Shown here in pieces: positions 40,023 to 46,055 of a DNA stretch of 46,055 nt. The position numbers and the translations under genes were made by a program. This DNA comes from Planctomycetota bacterium (lineage in GTDB: Bacteria; Planctomycetota; UBA1135; UBA2386), in assembly GCA_016872675.1 (NCBI GenBank), contig VGZG01000023.1:1-46055 (forward strand), read 5' to 3'. A model generated the notes under the pieces. That model was given only the letters and a program-made list of their open reading frames with translations, was not told the origin of the DNA and made no database searches. Each line of letters opens with the position of its first letter. Position 1 is the first letter of the stretch.

Positions 40023-40964
40023 ATGACCTCCGCGCCCGCCACCCCGCCGTCGTCCCTAGGCTCCTGCCGCGGGCCGTTCCGGCTGTGCCTCGCGCTGCTG
40101 GTCACGGCGGCGATCACCGTGCTCAAGGGCGCGCTGACTACGAGCACCGGCTCGGGCATGGCTTACCCCGACTGGCCGTTGTCCGACGGGCAGGTGATGC
40201 CGGCGTCGAGCTACACGACGCTGCCCGGCTTCTTCGAGCACTTTCACCGCGTCGCGGCGTCGGCGACCGGCCTGCTCGCCCTGGCGCTGGCGCTGTGGCT
40301 GCACTTCGGTCGGCTCGGCTCGCCGCGCGCGCGCGCGACTGCGTGGCTCGGCGGCTGCCTCGTGCTGACGCAGGGCGTCGTCGGCGGCCTCGGCGTGCTG
40401 AAGAACCTGCCGGCGGTCACGTCGGTGACGCACGGCACGCTCGCGCAACTGACGTTCGCGACGTTCGGCTGGCTCGCGTACCAGCTGTCGGACCGCCACC
40501 GCGCCACCGCGCCGGTGACGAGCGTGCCCCCCGGCAGCGGCCGCGGGCTCGCGCTGTTCGCGCTGGGGATGCTCGTCGCGCAGACGATCGTCGGCGCGAT
40601 CGCGCGCCACACCAACAGCCCACACGCGTTGTGGACGCACGTTGGCAACGCGCTGGTGGTGTTCCTCGTCGCGACGATCGCGACGGCGTTCGCTGTCGGC
40701 CGGCTCGGCGAAGCGCCGGGCATCAAGGGCCTCGCGCGAGCCATCATCGGCCTGATGATCGCGCAGATCGCGCTTGGTTTCGTCGCGCTCGCCGTGCGCA
40801 ACCCCGACGGCAAGCGCCCTGAGAACGTCGAGCAGCTCGGCGCCGCGACCGCGATCTCGGTGCACGTGCTGATCGGCGCGCTGCTGACCGTGCTGATGGC
40901 GACGCTCGCCGCGCACGTCTTCCGCGCCACGCGCCGCCCCGATGGCGCGCAGGCCGTCGCATGA
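40023..40964 (+). CDS. ctaA: heme A synthase (CtaA/COX15)
   Basis: CtaA oxidises heme O to heme A for aa3-type oxidases. The 313-residue protein has about eight membrane helices. Conserved His appear in FFEHFHRVAA (helix 2), TSVTHGTLAQ, NSPHALWTHVGNALV and SVHVLIGAL; the first two heme-binding pairs match the family layout. GALTTSTGSGMAYPDWPL matches the family's GalvRltgSGLs-x-pdWP motif. The ATG overlaps nothing upstream; the ctaB gene overlaps its 3' end by 4 nt (ATGA). No oxidase subunit genes are in the window. Confidence 0.93.
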   Translation: MTSAPATPPSSLGSCRGPFRLCLALLVTAAITVLKGALTTSTGSGMAYPDWPLSDGQVMPASSYTTLPGFFEHFHRVAASATGLLALALALWLHFGRLGSPRARATAWLGGCLVLTQGVVGGLGVLKNLPAVTSVTHGTLAQLTFATFGWLAYQLSDRHRATAPVTSVPPGSGRGLALFALGMLVAQTIVGAIARHTNSPHALWTHVGNALVVFLVATIATAFAVGRLGEAPGIKGLARAIIGLMIAQIALGFVALAVRNPDGKRPENVEQLGAATAISVHVLIGALLTVLMATLAAHVFRATRRPDGAQAVA

Positions 40965-41890
40965 CCGCCGTCACTACGCCCGCTGGCGGCAAGCTGTCCG
41001 CCTACTGGGAGCTCGGCAAGCCGCGCCTATCGGCGCTCGCCGTGTTCGCCGTCGTCGCCGGCGCCTACATGGGCTGGCCGGCGAAGGGCAGTCATCCGCC
41101 GCTCGATCTGCTGATCGCGGTCACCGTCGGCACGTTCCTCGCCGCCGTCGGCGCCGCCGCGCTCAACATGCACCGTGAGCGGCACCTCGATACGCTGATG
41201 GTGCGCACCCAGCAGCGACCGCTGCCGACCGGGCGTTTGTCGCCCGCGGAAGTGCTCGCGTTCGGCCTTGCGACGTCGATCGCCGGCGTCCTGCTCGTGC
41301 TGGTGTTCGCTTCGCCGATGGCGCCGAACGGCTCGCGGCCGTCGGGCCAGTGGAACTGGACGGCGGGCTCGCTGTGCGCGGCGATCGTCGTCAGCTACGT
41401 GCTGGTCTATACGCCGATGAAGACGCGCACGTGGCTCAACACCCTGGTCGGCGCGATCCCCGGCGCGCTGCCGCCTGTGGTCGGCCACGCCGCCGTCGTC
41501 GGTGAGCTGGCGATGCCGCAGGCGGTGCTGTTCGCGATCCTCTTCTGCTGGCAAATCCCGCACTTCCTGGCGATCGCCTGGCGCTACCGCGAGGACTACG
41601 CGCGCGCCGGCATGCAGATGCTGCCGACGCTCGACCCGAGCGGCCACCGCACATCGCTGACGATGTTGCTGTACGTCGCCGGCCTCGGCATCGCCAGCTT
41701 CGTGCCGTACTACACGCGCATGGTCGACGACCGCTACGCGGCGGTGACCATCTGGCTCGACCTGCTGTTCTTCGTTCCGACCGCGATCGCCGCGCTGACG
41801 CGGCGTGACACGGCGATGCGCATGACCTTCCTGACGTCGATCGTCTACCTGCCGCTGCTGTTCACGACGATGGTGCTCACGCGCCAGTGA
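40961..41890 (+). CDS. ctaB: protoheme IX farnesyltransferase (CtaB/CyoE)
   Basis: A 309-residue membrane prenyltransferase adding a farnesyl chain to heme B to give heme O. LNMHRERHLDTLMVRTQQRP is the catalytic N-x-x-x-E-x-x-x-D-x-x-M-x-RT-x-x-RP motif, and YTPMKTRTWLNTLVGAIPGA and WQIPHFLAIAWRYREDYARA are the other two family signatures (YT-x-l-KR-x-x-x-nt-x-iG-x-x-pGalPp; W-x-x-PHF-x-a-x-ay-x-x-DY). It is coupled to ctaA by a 4-nt overlap and followed after 4 bp by the DUF420 gene. It acts immediately before CtaA. Confidence 0.96.
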   Translation: MTAVTTPAGGKLSAYWELGKPRLSALAVFAVVAGAYMGWPAKGSHPPLDLLIAVTVGTFLAAVGAAALNMHRERHLDTLMVRTQQRPLPTGRLSPAEVLAFGLATSIAGVLLVLVFASPMAPNGSRPSGQWNWTAGSLCAAIVVSYVLVYTPMKTRTWLNTLVGAIPGALPPVVGHAAVVGELAMPQAVLFAILFCWQIPHFLAIAWRYREDYARAGMQMLPTLDPSGHRTSLTMLLYVAGLGIASFVPYYTRMVDDRYAAVTIWLDLLFFVPTAIAALTRRDTAMRMTFLTSIVYLPLLFTTMVLTRQ

Positions 41891-41894
41891 CCCC

Positions 41895-42329
41895 ATGCTC
41901 GCCGCCTTCGACACTGCCATTCTGGTCCACGTCGACGCCGTCCTCAACGCCTGCGCGTTCGTGTTCCTCGTCGGCGCGCTCATTGCGATCAAGCGCGGCA
42001 ACGTCGAGCTGCACAAGAAGCTGATCTTCGTCGCGCTCGGTTTCTCGGCGGCGTTCCTCGTCTGCTACCTCGTGTACCACTTCTCAGGCAACGAGAAGCA
42101 GTTCCCGCACCAGGGCTGGATCCGGCCGGTGTACTTCGTGCTGCTGATCTCGCACGTCGTGCTCGCGGTCGTGCAGGTGCCGCTGATCCTGCGCACGGCG
42201 TGGCTCGGGCTGAAGGACCGGCGCGAGCAGCACCGCAAGTGGGCGAAGGTCACGGCGCCGATCTGGCTGTACGTGTCGGTGACCGGCGTCGTGGTGTACT
42301 GGCTGCTGTACCACTACCAGCCGAACTGA
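41895..42329 (+). CDS. DUF420 family protein (CtaM-like)
   Basis: A 144-residue membrane protein with four helices. It matches DUF420: HVDAVLNACAFVFLVGALIA (family p-x-lNa-x-La), GNVELHKKLIFVALGFSAAF, VYHFSG and RPVYFVLLISHVVLAVVQVP, with conserved His in LHKK and SHV. In Staphylococcus the DUF420 protein CtaM is needed for active heme-copper oxidase. Position right after ctaA-ctaB fits an oxidase-maturation role. The stop is TGA at 42327. Confidence 0.9.
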   Translation: MLAAFDTAILVHVDAVLNACAFVFLVGALIAIKRGNVELHKKLIFVALGFSAAFLVCYLVYHFSGNEKQFPHQGWIRPVYFVLLISHVVLAVVQVPLILRTAWLGLKDRREQHRKWAKVTAPIWLYVSVTGVVVYWLLYHYQPN

Positions 42330-42600
42330 CGGCGGCGGGTCGCGGCCGGGCGCGCGTGTGCGGTGCCGCGGTCGCGTGATCGCGTGATCGCGGCCAGCGG
42401 CGGCGCGTTGGCAGCCTGCGCCACAGGACTGCCGCTGAACCGGTGCGTGCATTCGTGACTGGCGCGAAGCCGACGACCGCAGGCGAATCGGCGCATTCGC
42501 CGAGCAGTGAATCCGCGGACGGTGGCCGGCGAGCCTCCGGGCGCGAAGACGCGTATCGGGCGGCGTGGCCTTCCGTGACGCGGACTCCTAGGCTGCGCGA
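42330..42600. other. intergenic with an 8-bp tandem duplication
   Basis: Nothing coding is supported. The octamer TCGCGTGA occurs twice in tandem (42372-42379 and 42380-42387). Confidence 0.4.
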
Positions 42601-42617
42601 TCGGCCGCGCCCGCGCG

Positions 42618-42807
42618 GACTGCTCCCGCCGCGAACTGCTGCGCCAGTGTTCCAACGGCTTCGGCCTACTGGCGGCGTCGTCGCTGCTGCCGCGCGCGCT
42701 CGCCGCTGCTCGGCCTCGATCACGAGCGCCTGACGTTCTTCGCCGGCGGGCGCCACCAGCGCCTCACCGACGTCCATGGCACGGTGATGCGCGACCTGAT
42801 CGCGTGA
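42618..42807 (+). pseudogene. internally deleted DUF1501 gene remnant
   Basis: Two ends of a DUF1501 protein are joined within 190 bp. The first frame gives CSRRELLRQCSNGFGLLAAS with SLLPRALA, a DUF1501-type Tat-like leader. The second, shifted by one, gives LLGLDHERLTFFAGGRHQRL and TDVHGTVMRDLIA, then TGA at 42805. The intact DUF1501 protein in this window ends LGIDHERFTFRHQGLDDRLT with VVRALLA, aligned to this tail. About 400 residues of the middle are missing. This is a deletion scar. Confidence 0.7.
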
Positions 42808-42889
42808 CGCGGCGGATGCGTGCGGCACGGCATGGCGGCGCCGCAGCGCACGTCGCACGCCGCGCATGAGCCGCGGATCGGCGCCGCAA

Positions 42890-42909
42890 CGATGCATCGA
42901 CGCATCGAC
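42890..42909. repeat. palindrome plus 8-bp tandem repeat
   Basis: CGATGCATCG at 42890-42899 is a perfect palindrome. It merges with two tandem copies of GCATCGAC (42894-42901 and 42902-42909). It is ~145 bp upstream of the oxidoreductase start, so it could be an operator. Confidence 0.4.
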
Positions 42910-43053
42910 GCGCCGGCGCATGAACGAACCGATGCGCCGCGACACGGACGCATCCCGCGCCACGGCGCCGCCACACCGCCGCCGCCTGTACCACCTCTGC
43001 CGCACCGACATCGCGCGCTTGCCGCGGTCGCGCCGGCGCGCGACCGTGCGCCG

Positions 43054-44379
43054 ATGCCTCGTCCGTCCCGCCGCGACTTCGTCCGTTCCGCCGCCGTCGC
43101 CGCTGCCGGTGGCGCCGCGCTCTCCGCCTGCGCCACCGGTCCAGCCGCTGCGCCGGCCCCGCTGCCGCGCGACCTGCCGCCGCGCGCGCCCGGCGACGGC
43201 GCGATCCGCGTCGGCATCGTCGGCTTCGGCGTGCGTGCGCGCGAACTGGTCGGCCAGTTCCTCGCCGACCCTAAGTGCGAGATCGTCGCCGTCGCCGACG
43301 TGGTCGCGGCGCGCGCCGCGGAGGGCGCGCGCATCGTCAACGAGCGGCGCAAGCGCGCCGTCTGCAGCGTCGTCACCGATTGGCGCGCCATCGTCGCCGA
43401 TCGCGAAGTCGACGCGATCCTCAACGCGACGCCCGACCACTGGCACGCCGAGCCGTCGATCGCCGCGGCACTGGCCGGCAAGCACGTCTACTGCGAGAAG
43501 CCGCTGACGCTGACCATCGCCGAGGGCCGCGCCATCGCCGCCGCCGTCGCCGCGACGGGCGTGTGCTTCCAGACCGGCTCGCAGCAGCGCAGCGAGTTCG
43601 GCCACCACTTCGTGCGCGCCGCCGAAGCCGTGCGCAACGGCCGCATCGGCAAGGTCCGCCGCATCACCATCCACACCGGCGATCCGGCGATCGCGTGCGA
43701 CCTGCCGGAGCAGCCGCTGCCGGCGGGCATCGACTGGGACGGCTGGCTCGGGCAGGCGCCGATGCGGCCGTTCCACGCCGACCTGTGTCCGATCGGCATG
43801 CACGGCCACTTCCCGGCGTGGCGCAAGTACCGCGAGTACGCCAACGGCGGCCTCGCCGACATGGGCGCGCACCACTTCGACATCGCGCAGTGGGCGCTCG
43901 GCATGGACCACAGCGGCCCGGTGCGCGTGATCCCGCCGGCCGATCGCGCGGCCACGCGCGGCCTCGTGCTCGTCTACGCCGACGGCTGCGAGATGGTCCA
44001 CGGCGGCCCGACCGACTGCACGTTCGAGGGCGAACTCGGCACGATCGAGTGCTCGCGCGGGCACAGCCGCGCGTTCCGCGGGACCGACCGCAGCGCGCCG
44101 GACGCGCCGGATCTGCTGGCCGAGCCGAAGGACGGCGAACTGCGCTTCCCGCGCAACGCGGGCCACGTCGCCGACTTCCTCGCCGCCATCCGCGAGGGCC
44201 GCGAGCCGATCTGCACCGCCGAGATCGGCCACCGCACTGCGACCGTCTGCCAGCTCGCGTCGATCGGCTACCGCCTCGGCCTGCCGCTGCAGTGGGACCC
44301 GGTCGCCGAGCGCTTCGTCGGCGACAACGCCGACGCCGGCAACGCACTGCGGGTCGCGCCGGTGCGCCCGCACGCCTGA
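43054..44379 (+). CDS. Tat-exported Gfo/Idh/MocA family oxidoreductase
   Basis: A 441-residue NAD(P)-dependent oxidoreductase of sugars or sugar-like compounds. The N-terminus has a Tat signal (SRRDFVRSAAVAAAGGAALS) with a Cys-Ala lipobox-like site. Then come the Rossmann motif IRVGIVGFGVRARELVGQFL, NATPDHWHAEPSIAAALAGK and the catalytic YCEKPLTLTI (family EKP), all typical. NGGLADMGAHHFDIAQWALG is the family's C-terminal motif, here with HHFD as possible catalytic His. The family is greatly expanded in planctomycetes, usually with Tat leaders. The ATG at 43054 opens the signal peptide; a longer frame upstream is noise. Its stop is 29 bp from the convergent DUF1501 stop. Confidence 0.92.
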   Translation: MPRPSRRDFVRSAAVAAAGGAALSACATGPAAAPAPLPRDLPPRAPGDGAIRVGIVGFGVRARELVGQFLADPKCEIVAVADVVAARAAEGARIVNERRKRAVCSVVTDWRAIVADREVDAILNATPDHWHAEPSIAAALAGKHVYCEKPLTLTIAEGRAIAAAVAATGVCFQTGSQQRSEFGHHFVRAAEAVRNGRIGKVRRITIHTGDPAIACDLPEQPLPAGIDWDGWLGQAPMRPFHADLCPIGMHGHFPAWRKYREYANGGLADMGAHHFDIAQWALGMDHSGPVRVIPPADRAATRGLVLVYADGCEMVHGGPTDCTFEGELGTIECSRGHSRAFRGTDRSAPDAPDLLAEPKDGELRFPRNAGHVADFLAAIREGREPICTAEIGHRTATVCQLASIGYRLGLPLQWDPVAERFVGDNADAGNALRVAPVRPHA

Positions 44380-44408
44380 GCAGCCGACACGCCGCGTCGC
44401 GCCGCGCG

Positions 44409-45827
44409 CTACGCCAGCAGCGCGCGCACGACCTTGGCCGGTTCGACGCCGGTCAGCCGGTCGTCGAGGCCCTGGTGGCGGAAGGTGAAGCGCTCGTGGT
44501 CGATGCCGAGCTGATGCAGCAGCGTCGCGTGCACGTCGTGCACCGACACGCGATCCTGCACGGCGCGGTAGCCGAAGTCGTCGGTGGCGCCGTGCGCGTG
44601 GCCGGCGCGGAAGCCGCCGCCGGCGAACCACATGGTGAACGCCTGCATGTGGTGGTCGCGGCCGTCGCCCTGCGCCATCGGCGTGCGGCCGAACTCCGAG
44701 CCGAACACGACGATGGTGTCGTCGAGCATGCCGCGCTGCTGCAGGTCGGTGAGCAGCGCCGCCGCGCCCTGGTCGACCTCGCGCGCGGTGCCGGCCGAAT
44801 GCTCCTTCACCGCGCCGTGGTGGTCCCAGTCGCGGTGGTAGAGCTGCACGAAGCGCACGCCGCGCTCGAGCAGGCGGCGCGCCAGCAGGCAGTTGCTGGC
44901 GAACGAACCGTCGCCGGGCGCAGCGCCGTAGAGGTCGAGCACGCGCTGCGGCTCGCCGCGCAGGTCGGTGAGTTCGGGCACGCTGGCCTGCATGCGGAAC
45001 GCCAGCTCGTACTGGCGCAGGCGCGCGCCGATGTCCGGATCGCCGAGCCGCGCTTGGGCATGGCCGTCGAGCCGGCGCACCGCGTCAACCACGTCGCGCT
45101 GGCGCGCGCCGTCGACGCCGGCCGGCGACTGCGCGTACAGCACCGGCTCGCCGCCGCCGCGGAACAGCACGCCCTGGTGCTGGCCCGGCAGGAAGCCGGA
45201 GTGCCACTGCCGCGCCGCGATCGGCTGCTTCTGGCCGTAGGCGCCGGTCGACACCATCACCACGAACGCCGGCAGGTCGCTGGCCTCGGCGCCGAGACCG
45301 TACGACAGCCACGAGCCCATCGCCGGCCGGCCCTGGTTCATGGTGCCGGTGTTCATGAACGTGTGCGCCGGATCGTGATTGATCGCGTCGGTGTGCAGCG
45401 AGCGCACGATGCACAGCTCGTCGGCGCACTGGCCCAGGCGCGGCCAGATCGTCGCCATCGACTGGCCCGAGCGGCCGCGTCGCGCAAACGGATGCTGCGG
45501 CGCCAGCACGCGCAGCGCCTGGCCCTGCAGCTGCGCGATCTGCTGGCCCTTGGTCAGCGACTCCGGCATCGGCTCGCCGTCGCGCCGGCGCAGCTCCGGC
45601 TTGTCGTCGAACGTGTCGAGGTGCGTCATGCCGCCGGCCATGTAGAGCCAGACGATGCGCTTGGCGCGCGGCGCGAAGTCCGGCAGCCGGCGCGCGCGCG
45701 CCGGGTCCTGCGCCGAAGCGCGGCCAGCGAGCGCCGACAGCGCCATCGCGCCGAGGCCGACGCCGGAGCGGCGCAGGAAGGCGCGGCGCGCCAGCAGCAG
45801 CGGCAGTTCGTGCGGGCGGACGTTCAT
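44409..45827 (-). CDS. DUF1501 family protein
   Basis: A 472-residue exported protein with a Tat-like leader (LARRAFLRRSGVGLGAMALS, ending GRASAQ). The family is related to sulfatases and alkaline phosphatases. It shows VWLYMAGGMTHLDTFDDKPE, RPAMGSWLSYGLGAEASDLP, then YGAAPGDGSFASNCLLARRL and VFGSEFGRTPMAQGDGRDHH. Family members occur by the dozen in planctomycetes, paired with DUF1549/DUF1553 proteins. The start at 45827 (MNVRPHELPLLL) overlaps the DUF1553-type stop by 4 nt (ATGA), so the pair is coupled. The function is unproven; polysaccharide-related work is the usual proposal. Confidence 0.9.
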   Translation of the reverse strand: MNVRPHELPLLLARRAFLRRSGVGLGAMALSALAGRASAQDPARARRLPDFAPRAKRIVWLYMAGGMTHLDTFDDKPELRRRDGEPMPESLTKGQQIAQLQGQALRVLAPQHPFARRGRSGQSMATIWPRLGQCADELCIVRSLHTDAINHDPAHTFMNTGTMNQGRPAMGSWLSYGLGAEASDLPAFVVMVSTGAYGQKQPIAARQWHSGFLPGQHQGVLFRGGGEPVLYAQSPAGVDGARQRDVVDAVRRLDGHAQARLGDPDIGARLRQYELAFRMQASVPELTDLRGEPQRVLDLYGAAPGDGSFASNCLLARRLLERGVRFVQLYHRDWDHHGAVKEHSAGTAREVDQGAAALLTDLQQRGMLDDTIVVFGSEFGRTPMAQGDGRDHHMQAFTMWFAGGGFRAGHAHGATDDFGYRAVQDRVSVHDVHATLLHQLGIDHERFTFRHQGLDDRLTGVEPAKVVRALLA

Positions 45828-46055
45828 GGCCGGGTGATCGTCTCGTGCAGGTTGAGCACGACGCGCGCGACGCTGGTCCACGCCGCGAGCTCGGCGGGCT
45901 CGACGTCGGCGGGGCGCGGCGCGCTGCCGACGGCCAGCAGCGCGTCGGCGGCGGCGCGGTCGGCGGCGAAGTGGGCGCGATGCGCCGTGAGCAGTTCGAC
46001 GAGCGCGGTCAGTTCGTCGGCCAGCGCCGGCCGGCCGGTCGCCGCCTGCAGCGCC
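45824..46055 (-). CDS. DUF1549/DUF1553-type protein, C-terminal end
   Basis: The last ~76 codons of a gene that starts beyond the right edge. The C-terminus VARVVLNLHETITRP matches the conserved end of planctomycete DUF1553 proteins (W-x-x-v-a-r-x-lLN-x-dEf-x-x-R). Such proteins carry an N-terminal cytochrome-c-like PSD1 domain followed by DUF1549 and DUF1553, usually 700-1100 residues. The gene overlaps the DUF1501 start by 4 nt. The Ala-rich helix before the tail (ALADELTALVELLTAHRAHF) is consistent with the domain end. Only the tail is seen, so the call rests on the motif and the well-known pairing. Confidence 0.75.
   Translation of the reverse strand, partial: ALQAATGRPALADELTALVELLTAHRAHFAADRAAADALLAVGSAPRPADVEPAELAAWTSVARVVLNLHETITRP

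Noticed and set aside
42250-44631. A 793-codon minus-strand frame
   Set aside because: It runs antisense through the Gfo/Idh/MocA gene, whose motifs are clear on the plus strand. No domain is visible.
1-46055. CRISPR arrays, transposases, phage genes, tRNA or rRNA genes
   Set aside because: No spaced direct-repeat array, no IS or integrase-like protein and no tRNA-like T-loop sequence was found by reading.

Overview
The window is very GC-rich, tightly packed bacterial chromosome. The gene content points to a flagellated planctomycete (Planctomycetota). It has a DUF1501 protein with a Tat-like leader directly downstream of a DUF1549/DUF1553-type gene, a Tat-exported Gfo/Idh/MocA oxidoreductase, a DUF3299-like protein, an NDH-2/cNMP/CBS fusion, and many secreted HEAT- or TPR-type proteins. 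The phylum is inferred from family content; there is no rRNA or other marker here. I saw no tRNA, rRNA, CRISPR array, transposase or prophage.

Region 1 (1-15236) is a flagellar locus. A long leftward operon runs fliK-flgD-flgE-flgF-flgG-flgA-flgH-flgI-flgJ-flgN-flgK-flgL, then a small FliE-like gene, a GNAT acetyltransferase and, after 145 bp, a membrane glycosyltransferase cut by the window edge. It encodes hook, distal rod, P and L rings, hook-filament junction and assembly factors. A FlgM-like anti-sigma gene diverges to the right. The 275-bp gap between them carries a near-consensus sigma-54 promoter facing fliK, three GGCA-N5-TGCC dyads about 100-141 bp upstream of the predicted start, and a sigma-28-type promoter (TCAA-N15-GCCGATGA) facing flgM. 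This reads as the classical middle/late flagellar hierarchy in one intergenic region.

Region 2 (15.3-25.3 kb) holds a secreted HEAT-vWA protein, a small VanZ-like membrane protein, a lipoprotein coupled to a DegT-family aminotransferase, and a three-gene operon ending in a giant GlmS-like protein (1148 aa against about 610 normally).

Region 3 (25.6-37.5 kb) holds the NDH-2/cNMP/CBS fusion, a truncated PPK2 pseudogene, a secreted cyclophilin, a secreted HEAT/PDZ-like protein, a DUF445 protein, a hydroxyproline epimerase, an M14 peptidase with two peptide-ABC permeases, moaA and rsmD.

Region 4 (37.5-46.1 kb) holds an outer-membrane TraF_2-type barrel, a secreted TPR-like protein, a heme A module (ctaA-ctaB-DUF420), an internally deleted DUF1501 remnant, a Gfo/Idh/MocA oxidoreductase, and an intact DUF1501 gene translationally coupled to a DUF1553-type gene that leaves the window.

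Four decayed genes (about 20.1, 27.8, 31.2 and 42.7 kb) show ongoing gene loss. Eight exported proteins share an Ala-Gln pair at the predicted signal-peptide end.
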